NCBI RefSeq assembly: GCF_001522545.3
Contig: NC_031769.1
Coordinates: forward strand, 21,724,515-21,788,514
DNA from: Parus major
Taxonomy: Eukaryota > Chordata > Aves > Passeriformes > Paridae
Direction: 5' to 3'
Length of the DNA stretch: 64,000 nt
In this document: in pieces, positions 23,051 through 36,700 of the stretch
Numbering within the stretch: position 1 is the first letter of the stretch
Layout: every line of letters starts with the position of its first letter
The notes under the pieces: generated by a model
Seen by the model: the letters and a program-made list of their open reading frames with translations, nothing else
Database searches by the model: none
Told to the model about the DNA's origin: nothing
Position numbers and translations under genes: made by a program

Positions 23051-24660
23051 GTGAAATATTAAAAGTATACAAGACACAGGGTCAGATCACCCAGAAGGAA
23101 TATATTGTTTGAGTGGGCAAGAACTGTAATTGCTGCCAGCCAGGACTTAGTAAGGAGTTTGCTTCTTCTGCCTGAAGTTTGCCCCATAATTAATAATAAC
23201 CTTAGGTCTGTATCCTCACTATTTTTCTGCAGTCTATTATAGCCTTGAAACAAGATCCTGAAACTACTGCCTTGGTCACCATAGGTGACCTGTGTTGTCT
23301 CAGGTACCTAATCATGCTCAAATACTGTGTCTTGAATAACTAGAGCATGTCCTCAGTGCATTATTTCAGCTGTTCCTTTGCAAAGCTACAGTGACTTTTG
23401 AATTTCAGATTCTATTTAAACCTACAATCTTTCCATCTTGAGTTCAAATACCTCAGCAACTATTACTCTAAACAGTATCTAATTTAATTATTTCAGAGAT
23501 AAGCAGTGAGATACAAGGGCTGAGTATCATTAACACTAATTTCAAGGGGTGTGACAAACTGGAGAAATGTCCCTGTTAAATTGTGACCTTGTTTTGGTTA
23601 TATCCTTCATTGTATTGTAATCCCTAGAATGGACTAGGATTTGTAGAGTTTGTTAGACTAATACATATAGCTGGAAAAATTAGAAGCTTTGTAGCAGATG
23701 GAACTGTTGTCTTCTGCTGACTTCTGTCTGACTTCTACTTCAGTAAATTCTGCCACTGTTTGGAATATCTTACAAAGTAAGGAAAATCACACAGTTCCTT
23801 CTTCCCTACTTCACTAAGGCACCAAAATTCTCCTTGATTAAAATTGGATAGTGTCCATTAAAGCAGACGTAATCATTCCCAGCAGGTACTCAATTATGAA
23901 GATTACTGCTTATATTTCAGACCTATAAAAGTATGCCCCAAACAGGTTGGATTTTGCTGTTTGTATGTATTGATCTAATAAAAGACTAAATTTCTTCCTA
24001 AAAACCTGAAGTCACACATTCTTAGGTACACATGTTTAGGTAGACATTTTGGTTTTATCAAAGTGCCTTTATTTTTCATGCTACTCTGAATCCTCTTTAT
24101 GTCTCAAATCAAACTCTCCTTACCCTCTTGTATTAATTCTTTCACTAATCTACTCATTGGAGAGTGGAGCTGTAAAAAGAGCTGAAAAGGCCTGAAAGCC
24201 TGGACTTGGAAATCAAGATCTCCATGAGGCAAGACGCAACATCATCTACTTTTCCAAGTGCTCCTCATATGTCCTGAAACTCTCAACATTTTTTGGTCAA
24301 AATTAAAATAAGGTGGAGATTGCAAATGTCTTGAACTTTTCACGTTTTGTGAAAGCTGGCATGGGACTGAAGATCTTTGTGAGTGTCACACTGAGGGACA
24401 GGTAGTTGTGAATCACTTTCAAGATGCAGCAGCCCTCTGTCACAGGCTCCTTCTTGCAGGATTAAACATGTAGAGCAAATGTAAAGGTCTAGGAAGAAAA
24501 GCAGTGGAAATGATTCAGATGTCTTGCATTAAAAACTTGGGAGAATTTGATGACCATGTGGAGTGAAGATTCAGATTTTCATTGCTGGCAAGTCCATGTC
24601 CCAAAAAGTGCATACAGCCCAGAGAGGCTTCTTTAGCTCTGCTCATAGCAAGAAATGTTG
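23051..24660. other. non-coding stretch, no gene recognised
   Basis: Intergenic sequence with no supported exon. No continuation of the CR1 element is visible after 23050. Confidence 0.45.
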
Positions 24661-24664
24661 TGAA

Positions 24665-24711
24665 GTCAGTATTTTACTGACATCATAAAATACTGACATG
24701 TCAGTATTTTA
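24665..24711. repeat. 26-bp perfect palindrome with a third inverted copy of its arm
   Basis: Positions 24686-24711 form a perfect palindrome without spacer; one arm is taaaatactgaca. A further copy of the arm in the opposite sense, gtcagtatttta, lies at 24665-24676, nine bases to the left. The 12-mer therefore occurs three times in alternating orientation and could form alternative hairpins. I do not recognise it as the terminal repeat of a known element. Confidence 0.85.
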
Positions 24712-27700
24712 CAGTCTGACAAATTGTTTGTGGCCAGACATGCATTGTAGATGTCTCTGAATTTCAGTTTTTATTCTGATTGTCAGACACTGTTAGCTTG
24801 GAAAACAGCTTGTATTAGGCAGTGTGAAGTCCACAGGAAGAAGAATCACGGCTAACAGCTGTGACCGTGTCTCAAGCAACTGCCTTGTGATACTAAAGAA
24901 GAAAGATGGCAGGAAGGTCAAGAGACATTCCCCACACTCTAATACCTCCAAATTATTTTCAACAGGACAATTTATTTATGGCTGTTGATCTTTGTTTAGA
25001 GGGCAAATTTTTTTACAAAGTGTGGAATTTCCTTCTTATTCATGGTCTCTACACTTTGGCAAAGCAGAAGCAGGTATCTGCAACATAACAAGCATAAATT
25101 TAAAGACAATATTTAGAAGCCTGTAAAAAGGTGACCCTGAGACTCTCACATGACCCATGAATAACAAGTTAGTGTTTGTACCATATTTAATATGAAGATT
25201 GTGACCAGGCCATTAACCTTTAGTAGCAGGCACTGAGTAAACGTGTCACACTGTACAGAAGGCACAGTAAATCTGTGCAAACTGTGTACAGTATGTGGAG
25301 TGGCTTCTCAGCTGCAAGCTAAGATAAATGAAAAAATAGCTATCCCTTTATCTCTATTTCTTCTGAGTTTGAGGCTTTATAAAGAACACTCTCTGAATCC
25401 TATCTCTTATCTTTACCCTTACAATGGCTTTATTTTATTTTTTTTGGACTGATAATATTTTATATGATAATGGGGGTTTATCGTTACATTTTAACTTATT
25501 CCTTTTCTGCTAATTCTATATAACTGTAATGGCTATTGCTCAAGTACTGATTGCTGTTGAAAAGCACACTACAGTAGAGCTGAAAACTGAGAATTTAATA
25601 TGCAAATATTCATTCTAACACCTTGGCCTAGGAAAACTGGTCTTATTTGGTTTGATTTCCAGCTCCCACAGTTTCTTCTCTCTCTTCTCTCTCAGACTGA
25701 TATATATATATATTTACAGACCTTCCATCCACATTTGTGTTTCTAAACTGAAGTCTGCAGGCAGCCTCAGATCCAGCTTTTTTTTAAATACATAGTACAT
25801 TAATTTCATTGTCAAGATAATCAGTCAGTTTAGGTACTGCACTCTTCTGTGTGAACTATTACTGTCAAAAATTTAGGAAATGTTCAGAAATACAGCACTG
25901 AAATTTAGCTGTGTTGTTCTGAGACATATATTTGCATCCCAAAAAATGTGGCAGAAGTGTCCCCTTGAGGCCTTTCGACAGGTCTCAAAAATTTCCTTTT
26001 TTTTTTTTTTTTTGTGTCCAAGTTCCATCCATGTCAACACTTCAAAGATCTTTTTCTGCAAAATTAATTAATTCACGCATTTCATAAATGTATGAACTCA
26101 CTTAAATGAGCAAGTTACAATGCTGAATTGCAGGCTTTAAAGTTTCCCATGTTGCAGGAACATTGTATTTTGTAATTCACCTTTTTTCAGGAAGCAGACC
26201 GATTACTGCTCTTTTTTTGAATCTTTTTGCTTATACTCCCTTTGGGCCATGTCTTCCCATTCAGCAACATTTGTTAAACACAAAAGTCAATTTTGACTGT
26301 GACTTTTCTTCATAAAAGGATAGAAAACCTTTAAAAATGGTATTTAGTTCTAGAAAATCTAAAATACATCATCATAGACTAGGCACTTTAACTGGAAAGA
26401 TGAGGTCAACATATTTAGAGAGAAATAAGCTATATTTAGAGGCAGAAGGAGACTCCTATGCTTACAGCATTAAACAAAAGGGGTTCCTCAAATGTGTTCA
26501 CTGCCTACAACACTTTCTGAAGGTGTCAGTCTGATTTAAGAGACTTGGGAGTTACAGAGCTGATGTTTGTCAGGTTCCAGGGACAATGTCAGCAGTCACA
26601 TCTCTGGGTAGAAAAGGCAGTTTTTCCTCCTAGGTAAGATCCTGTGTACAACATCTGCTGATACATTTGCTGTACTTCCTCCATTAGGTAATTCTTAGAC
26701 GAAACCTGAGAAGTACAGAATGACTTTTATTTATCAAATATAAGCTTTGACTGTCACTACCTCATACAATCCATAACTCCATAACATAATACATAACTCC
26801 ATACAATAATAACTCCATACCAGGCCACCAAATTCATCTAGTACTTAAAACAGGATGCATAAAAGCACATATATGAAGTATGAGACACAGAAGTTAATTG
26901 TTAAAAAGAAACCCATGGCCGAGATGACAAATCCTTTTCATTCTTTCCTTGGACAGAACAGCAGAGAAAAACATTTGCAAAATCCAGATTCAAAGATCCG
27001 GGCAATTCATCTCACAAAGATCTTCCCTTGCTCCCCCTTGGGAAGCAACAGCTTCTTTCTAGCCCTTGTTTAAGTCTGATGTATTTCAGAGCTTGAAAAA
27101 CCAACTTTTCATACAAGAAATTAAAACCCCAAGTGCTATGGTATGAAGACCAAGTGATGCAATTCAATGTTCATTACCATAAATTATTCAAATGTATGTT
27201 ATGTTTCAAGTTGGATTTTACAATATTTTATTGTGTATTTAGCTATCTGCTATTTTGTAATTGTTACCATTTTATAGTCAAGGTAGTGGAAATAATCCCA
27301 TTGCTTAAGTCCTGCATAATAGGAAGTTTAGCATGAAATTTAGGTTCTGTTTCCTACAAAGTACTTGTGAAGATAAATCTACCTCATAAAATAGGCCTGT
27401 GCAAAAAATTAAAAAATTCCTGCATTTGTTGTTTTTGAGGAACTTTCAGTATTTGTTAATGTTTTAAGCAAGTTCTACATCAAATAATTTTTGTCCTCCC
27501 CTATTATGGCCTTATGTTCAACTAGAGAGTATTTATGCTGCTTTCAAATTTTCTCATTTGAACAAGTCTTCCATTTACTTCTGAAGCGTGACTTTTAATT
27601 CTAACTCTAACTCTGTGGCTAATGATGTTAGAATTTTATTTATCATTTTGATTTTATATGGTTCTTTCAGAATCTTTTCTTTTGATAAGTAATACATATT

Positions 27701-30700
27701 TACTCAACACTTCCACAGTGATATCTGAAATCTCCATGCCACCTACAAGAATTTTATGCTTTACCACACTCTTATTCAGGCCCTTTTAAGCAAACCATGT
27801 ACTTTTTTTTTTTCCTGTTCCAATAATGCTGTTGAATTTTAGTGTACTTTTATACTAATGTTGAAGAAACTTTTGTTGTGATTATGCCTTAAATTTTGTT
27901 GTACCTGTTTTTCAGGTCTTTATGAAAGGTAACTAGCTTTTCTCTTGCAGCTTTTTGAAATAACTGTTCAGAAAAGCAGTTGTTTATGGTGCTTAAAATT
28001 GTTCTCTGTTCATACTGCATTGTGATGAGTATACTACCTGTTCTTGGCATGAATGAAACTTCCTGCTATTAGTCAGGTTTCTGCTCCTCAAGCACACAGA
28101 TTTCCTTTACTGTAACAAAAGTGTTGCCCCCATTACAATTGGGTTATTCTGGCTAAAACTGTAGGCTAATACCACATTCATACTCCTTATGTCTGAGAAT
28201 TCAATCCTGGCAGTTCATTTGGTAAAGAATCTATAGTTATGATGTAACTCAGATTTGTTTTCTTCAAGGTGTAACTTGACATCAATAATATTTATTTTAT
28301 CACTTGATCAAAACTTTTAAAACAACCAGTCAGATATAATAAGAAATTACACTGTATTGAGTCTAGGATTAAAGCTGATCTGAAATTTTGTAGTATAATT
28401 TCTAATAGAAACTTAAATTTTTTTGTCATTTATTTTATATATTAGAATGTTAAATGAACTGTTTATTGAAAGAAAGTTCTCAGTTTCTAAACTGACTAGA
28501 TTCTGGTGAAGAAAGGTAAAATGCTAACTCACAAGAACCAAGACAAGCATGCAAAACTGGCTATCCTAAGCCTTGCTACATGTAATAAATCTCACCACAC
28601 CTACTTCAGACCCAAGTCATACACACCGGTGTTCTGTAACTCACATATGTCTTTATGTCACCTCTTGGCTGTTTTTTTGCAATCCACTATAAAACACAGG
28701 AAAAAAAAATTATAAGAAGACTTGCTTTGGTCTTTCTAGGGTTGATTCCCAGATACTCTACTGACTCCCTATGCCTTTTCTCTTTCCTTCTGTCTTTCAG
28801 GCCTTTGAATCAGACTCTGTATATATGAGGTAGAGCACAAAGCTGCTGCTGAGAATAATAAATAGCATGAGTCACAAGAACTGTCAACACTGCATTTGTG
28901 GTAAGGGTTTTGGAGGTTGGCCTAATAGGCTGAACTACTTATTACTGCAAGAGAAAGTAGTGGCAATATTTACTTGGGCAAAATTAAGTTCTGTTCTATG
29001 ACTCATCTAGGTATTACTATTATTCATCCCCTCATTTCTGCAAGTGATCTATTTTACAAAAATAGACATCAATATATATTAAGGAAAATGTTTCTGTAAT
29101 TTATTCCTACCAAGAAAAACACAATGCTGCTTAGTCATTGTCCTAGATTTTCTTTAGACATTTTGAAAAACTAAAGTGTTCCTAAGTTAGAATTAACCCT
29201 ACCTTTTATTCATTTGGTACTAAGGAGATCATCAATTTTGTTTCTTGACTAGAAACTTAGAGAGGAATACAGAATAGATGGTGGCAGATCTAGAAGGAAT
29301 TCATGAGTCAGCATTGTTGAATGGTACAGGGACTCCATGAATAGAACCAGGAAAGGTCAAGTTTGCCTCTAAACAAAAAAAAAGTCAGGTTTTTGAAAGG
29401 AGAATTGTTGGCAACATGAAGCATGTGCTCTGACCATTAAATTCACTGTGCCTGATGCTGACAGTTTGATGTTTTTTAAAATGTAATATTTAACACAGGC
29501 ACAGAAGAAAATCAAGATTGCTTTTTACACATTTTCTTGAAATCAATTGTAATGTGGTTGTTCTTGTTAGCTCTGCCCAGACTCTTTTTCACTGCAATAA
29601 ATCAAGATAAATTTATAAGGTAACATGATAATAATACAACATTAATATGACACAATTCACTTTGTACATGAACTCTAAATCAGCAAATTTTGTAAGTGTG
29701 GTTCTGTGTATATGTCCATTCACAAAAATTCTTGAGCATATGCTTACCATAAATATGCAGTACAATCCTTTATAGCAGTAGGATGTGAATATATGCTATA
29801 CATATTCCTAAAGGATTTAATTTCCAAATTTGACCCTGTAAAATATTACTCAAGATAAGTATCTGGTTCATAGATGTCCATGTCGACAAGTTATAAGTGG
29901 AGAAGTAAAGTTCCCCTGAAAGTATAATATTTATTTTAAAAATTTATTGTTAGGGAAAAAACCCAAACTTTCTTATTTGCCTGTTACAAAGTACTCCAAA
30001 TCATGTGATATTTAATTTTCTCTTAAGGCACATTAATCCAAACCCAAGAATTATAGCAATTAATCTAAACTTTTGCTCATTTGAAACCAAGAAATTAAAT
30101 ACCTAATCTTTCTCTAATTTTGTAATTTTAGTCATCAGTCCTTTCCCATACAGGTTTTTTTGCTAGGGACACGCAGGGACCAGGTGAGGCTATTTTTTCA
30201 AGCCTCACAGTGAGGAGCTGCTCTCTTGTTTGCATGTCTGGGCAGACCCTCTTCCTGCCCAGACCCCAGCAGGTTTCTGCATGGGAAGGCTCTGAAGGCT
30301 GCCTTTAACCTTGGCTCTCTCATGTGCAGGAAATCTCAGATCTTGATGAAGCTGTGGCATGTTTGGCACCTTTAGGTACTATTAGGAGCAACTGGGCTCA
30401 CTCTTTGTACACTGTAAAATCATCAGCACCAAGGAAATCACCCAGCTTGTGTCACCACCTGCTGAAGGACAGCAAGCTGGCAAGATCCCAGCTAGTGACC
30501 AACTACTCAGGTCAGAGACACCTGTACTCTAATATTGTAGCTTTTGAAAATGCTTACAAGTCAACAAATTAAAGTGAGACCTTGATTTATGTGCTAAACC
30601 TTTGTATTTATGTGCTAAAGTACAGTAATGCACAAAGAAGAGCTGGGTTCTTGGCGAAGAAATCAGTTTTAATAGTAAGAAGTGTATTCTCTATTTAATA

Positions 30701-33700
30701 TTTATCAGTTATGATGGAAAACACAAAACACTGAGGAAAGGTGAATGACTATTTGAGAGGCTACGGTTTTCCAAAATTAAGTTTTTCGTTGGTAATACTG
30801 AATTTAAATGTTCCTGCCATCAATATTTCCCTTTCAGACATAATGGCACTATGAACTTGATTTGAGAAGTGACATGGCTAAAAACAAATATGAAAAGTGA
30901 TCTTTTTGCCTGAAAATTTTCATGCCAGAAAATTTCTGTTCCTTAGTCCAGGTCGGGAGGGGCACAAAAATGTCATCTATATCTATATTGTCATCAAGGG
31001 CAACACGTAGAACGATTCACACTGAAAAAAAACACCTATACTATACCTTAAACTGCCAGGGTAAATGCACTTGGAATGGCTAAGTTTGATTCTCCATCAT
31101 ATCTCTCCAAACTCATGCAAATCCAAGTGGCTTCCCGTAAGCAGAGATCCTTTAACCCAATATTATTTTGATCAATGGAGAAATTAATGTATGAAAAACC
31201 CCAATGTGTTGTATTACTAAGTTGTTAACAACTGACTGTAAGGCTCAGTGTTAGTCTATAGTAGCCTGAAATCCCATGAGACAAAAACACCATGAAAATA
31301 AGAGTTTGCACTATATATTAAAAATTTTTTTACTGGCAGTAAAGTAAACCTGTTAAAGTTTTATTCTTTTATATTCAATGTTTTATATATTCAATATGCA
31401 TTTAATCTTAAATGCTGTATAACACATAAACCATGGAAAGAGCAAGTTATGGCAATGCCATCGCTGTTTCTTCTTCATTTCAGATTGAAACATACAACAA
31501 TTTCAGGGAATGCAGTACCAAACAATGTTATGTGAAGGACATATGAATTCAAAGAATATTGCTTGTGAAAAATCCATCCATGTCACTTCTGTCAAATTCC
31601 TGATTTGATTTGTTGTCTTGAATTTGGGACAGATCACAGTGTGAGTAAAGAGAGAACAGCTCTGTCAGTGAACAAGCAGAAGAGGAATTAAGGCTTAAAA
31701 CCTTCAAGTGAAAAAAAAAAAAGTTTGAAATACACCTTGAAAATGCAGTCCCAGTTGAGTGCATTCTGCTGAGTGGCAGAAGTGGGAGAGGAGGAGACCA
31801 AAACAGTGATCTAGAAGATGGAATTTGTGATCTGATACTCTGTTGTTTTTATAACCTTAAATAAAGTTTAGGAGATTCAGCAGCACTGGGAAATATTAAC
31901 CAGTTTTCTCAATTTTATATTGCAAGATGGTAAGCAATCTTATTGCAGAACAGTGGTAGGAAAATGTCAGCCAGGATGAGACCACCACCTGGCTCCCATC
32001 CTAGGCCCAAGGAAATGAAAATCTTCCACACTCAGAAATTGAATTCAATTGTGTTGGTGGACTGAAAATGTTTTGTGACAGTGCTGTTCATATTATTGCT
32101 AAACCCACCCCCGCTAAGTTCTTGGAAAATAAGCAATTTTTAATAACTTCAGAAGAGTAGGAAGGACAGCATCACCTCTTAGTAAGGTTACTCAACCCTT
32201 TTCAGTCTATCTCCCAAGGCATTTGGGCTGCTAATGCTGCAGTGAGTACAATGGCAGGCCATTTTTTCGTCTGAATCAGGGTTTATGTTAACATCAAAAT
32301 ATTTGTACATAAATCATTTTTAATCTTCACTCCTAAAAAGACATAAATTTGGAGGGTAAGATATCTAAAACCAAGTGACTAAATTCAGATGCCTGAAAAT
32401 AGTCATGCAGGAACTATCCTGCATTTTATAACTTAAGTTCTCAGAACATAGAGTTTAGTTCTTATGAAATGGAAAATTACATGCTTCTGCATATCAGGAA
32501 TCACCTGTAAACAATTCGACTTTTTGCCACAATTTGACTTTTCATTAACACTTTTGATAGTAAATTTCATGCTCCAAAGAGCAAACAATTACTTTTTACA
32601 GAATAGGTTTTTTATTAGCTAAACTTTTGTAAGTGATCTCTGATGCAAATCAATACATTTATAAGGTCTTATATTGCTTGCAAGAATATAAACTGATTGA
32701 TGAACAAGCCAGTCATGTGATGCCAAAAAGCAAAGAAATGGAAGATAGGAAATACCATGATTTATAACTTGGAAATAATACTTTTCACTTACTATTTTCT
32801 CTCAGTGTGCAATTCCCTTGGAATCAGAAATATTGATTGCATTTTGCAAGTGAGACTGAAAAACTGGTTTATTTCTAAGTTGTTCAGGGCTATTACAGGT
32901 CCAGACTAGAGAAGTAATCCATAATGGACATCCTACAGATATGAGTTCTCTGATCAGAGTAGTGTACCTGAGTGAGGTGAGCAGAGTGGGTCTGGTGATT
33001 GTGACAGATTCCACCAACAATTCAGTAACCACCAGAGGAATGTGAGATGGCAGCAGAAGGATCATCAATCTCAGGCTACAAGCCAGATCTGCCCACCGTG
33101 GCTACAAGGAGATCCCTGAGACCACACCTGTAGAGCTGGGTGTTCCTCAATCCCACCCCAACACCTCAGTCCCTTGCAGCCAGCAACCCATCCTGTGCCG
33201 CTAGGAGAAAACCACAGGGTCTAGGTGGTTTGGGACAGTGCTGAATCTGCTTCCAAGCTGAAGAATGGACAGTACTCACAGTCTCAAGATTCTTGGTGCA
33301 GGAGAAAATGGAATCTAAACTACAGCCACAAGAACATTCAGCTACTCTGTATTGGCAGAGCTGACAACTCACAGACAAGTATCCACTGGTGCTGCCAGTT
33401 GTTTAGTCTTCAATCACACAGCTGCTATTGCCAAAAAAGAGGGAGCAGTATAAGAGTCATAATGAAATCTTACACTGGGAGGTGTCAGGAACCCTTTCTT
33501 CACTGCCCTTAGCTCCTACTCAAAGCTAAAATAACTTTACCACTTTTGAAGAAAATACTGCATAACCTCCTGCCTTTCACAAGACAAAGACCTATATGAA
33601 GATAAAAAGGCATTTTCTGTCCAAAACTAGAGCAGGTAGGAAAGAAGCTTTTGCTTATAGCAAAGCTTTGCATTAGTTAACCAGTTTAATGCCACTTTTC

Positions 33701-36700
33701 ATTCTCTGCTGCACTGCCAGGCATTTCATAGGCAACAGAGTAGCACATTGTGAGTCTGGGCTGAATAGAAGTGTAACTGGTTATGGATATTATAGTAGCC
33801 TATTAGTACTGGAGGCCATGAGGGAAGGGTAGTGGTGGAAGCCAAAGGAAAAATAGTTAAAATCAAAATATTTTTCTATTTTATTCCATCTGCCTTCTCT
33901 AGATGAATCTTCCTCACAAAACTCAGGCTAGCCCAGAATTATTTTACTGGAGCCATAGGTACTGTCTGCATTGGTTTCCCTTGGCAAATATTAAATAGTT
34001 CCAGCAATTAAAAATATTTAAAAAAAAAAAAAAAAGGCTAATCAAAATTAAAGTACTGTGTTCTACCTAGAATGGAAAAAAAGATGATTTGGAGATAGGT
34101 AGAAAAGAGTCAACAGAGCCAAAACTGAGTGAGGCCTTGCAGGCAATCCACAGCTAGAGATGCAAACAAGAGCTATGATCCAGCTCTTCAGTCCCAGCTA
34201 CCACCCATATAAGATTATAATGTTTGCAAACACAACACAAACTTAGAAACTATGTGGGAAATAACGTTGGTACTTACACCCAAAAGAAATCACAAGCTTC
34301 TCACCGATAGCTCAAGAGCAGAAATAGAAGCAAAAACTCCTATGGATTTGTCATTCGGCTCCAGTTAACAGTATGACAGCATGTTAGTAATGGCTGCTTT
34401 GCTCATTTCTGCCAAGGGAATTCCACAATCTGTTCTACATGGGCCTCAGAGTCCTCCAGGTTAATCTAATGCATGATCTCCAGCCTGAAAAGCTTAAATA
34501 CTCACAGCTCTTCTCCCCAAGAAACAAACATATAATCAAATCTTATGCTTCAGGGAATAAGCTGATGGCTGCAAGCTTGGAAAGGAATACTTCTGTTTTA
34601 TGGCTTTGCACAAATCGTGGGGTTTGCCTTTCCTCTGAAGCATGACGCATTAGCTACTGCTGGATGCAGAATACCAGGCTTAATAAAGCAATGTTCAGAG
34701 CTAGCTAGCAGAGTCTGTGCTTTTATGTTTCTGTCAGCAGCACTCTGGCTTTTTCCTCGGAATTTTGAGGCAAGGGAGAATTAATAATTGGCATCACTGT
34801 TTGCAGTGGTATGTCTGAGAGCAGATGCACCAAAAATGAGACCCCCTGTAAGGCAAACATGACTGATTACCTGTGGATCATACCTATGCTTGGGATCTTC
34901 AGGATCAGAGGGTGTGCCGCATGTAAATAGAAGCACAGCTTTCATGAAATGAGCAGATCTCAGATAAGCAGATCTCTCAAAGCATTTTATAGCTCTCCCA
35001 TTACTATTTTATGGGCCAGCAACCAGCTTGTCCTTATAGCACAGAAGTAATGCAGTTGCTGTTTGGCTTTTTGCAGACACCTGACACAGTACAAGTGAAT
35101 ACAAAAGGCTTTTCCGTGGGAATAGAAATGCAGTTGTAAAAATAGCTGGTGCACAGGTGGGCTCTCCTGAGTGAGGCAGCCTGCCCTCTTTGTCTCACAA
35201 TTGATGCTCAGAAGATAGAAATTCTGACTCATTTCCTCAAAATTAGGTTTCATTCCACCTTTCCCCCTTCTCCATAAATTCTACACCATGTCAGGACAAA
35301 ATGTGGAGCCCAGAAAAGACACTGCAGCTAAATTATCTCAAGCAAGGGAAAAGCCTTGAATATTTTACAGGACTGAGTGGCCCTGCAGATTGTGTTAGTC
35401 ATAAACAAGCACAATGCGAACTCACATCTGGGTTCTCAGCTTCTAAATATACTGAAACTGCCAAGGCAACAGATGAGATTTCCCCATCAATAGTCATTGA
35501 GCAGACACTTATTCTGTGATCAGTTTTAGACCAAGAAGAAGTAATATGGCCCTGTCACATGCAAAGCTTGCGATTAGAAATAAACAGCCTCCATTTTATG
35601 ACAATCTTCTCAAAGAAGCATGGCCACTCAAGCTGACAGCAATAAAAAAAGAGCAGAGAAATGAGTTGACCTGCAGGTTCATGTAATGGTTGAGTAAATA
35701 CAGGGGCAGATTTTCAGTAGAAAGCCCAATTTTCTAAAAGAAAACTGCAACTGAGCATGTTCAAACTATCTCCTCAGCTGCTTTTAAATTGTTTCTCCTT
35801 TTAAATTCTAAATGTTTGTTGTGGTTAATTAATCTTCTAGTTTCCTCTCAGTTGGCATCTTTGGAGGTGGAACTAGGAACAAAACCTCTCCTGGAAACTA
35901 CAGTGAGCCCCTCAGGAGATTATCTAATGATCTTCACTCCCTGTAGGTGATTACTGGGGAACCTCTGAATCTGCTATTTCGAAGAAGTGATATAGCACCA
36001 CAGCACATCTCTGCAACAGCCAGAACAGCCATCGGGAACCTTAGCTCAGGGAGCGTTTCATCAGGAAGATGAATACCTTGCATTTCCTCTGTCTAGTTCC
36101 TTTATGCATCTGATGCCTCTCATAGCACAGCTGATGCTGGAAGCTGTACAGGACAGGTGAGGTTCCCAAGGCAGACGTGAGTAGCACCAGCCATGGAGCA
36201 GCTGATACTGGAGTGGAGCTCTGCACAACGTGGGGAGAGACGTCATAACAACAGCAAAGAGAAACATCAGAGTGAATTGTCAAAATTCAGCTGAGAGCAA
36301 AATGCAGTGGACAATCCAAAGCACCTCATAAGAGCAGCATAAGAGTAAGAAAATGTATGAGAATTTAAAAACATAGCTTCTTATCTTCTGGTTTGTAGTG
36401 GGAGGAGAAGGAACTAAGACAGAAACATGCAGAGGACAGAATGCAATTCCAATAGTAGGACCCAGGACATGAAAAACAAAACCAAATGATGTATGGTTCT
36501 GATTCCCAAGTGATAAGAATGAACATAATAAAAGCAGAACAGTAAAACTAGTTAGACAGGAGAACAAATCACCTTGATACCAATTTGTAAAATAAATAAC
36601 TTTTTCAATAAAAATTGAAACTGGAAAAAAAGTGCATTTTCACACATAGCTCAGAGATCACATAAATGCCAAGTGACATGACAGTTGCTGAAATAAATGC

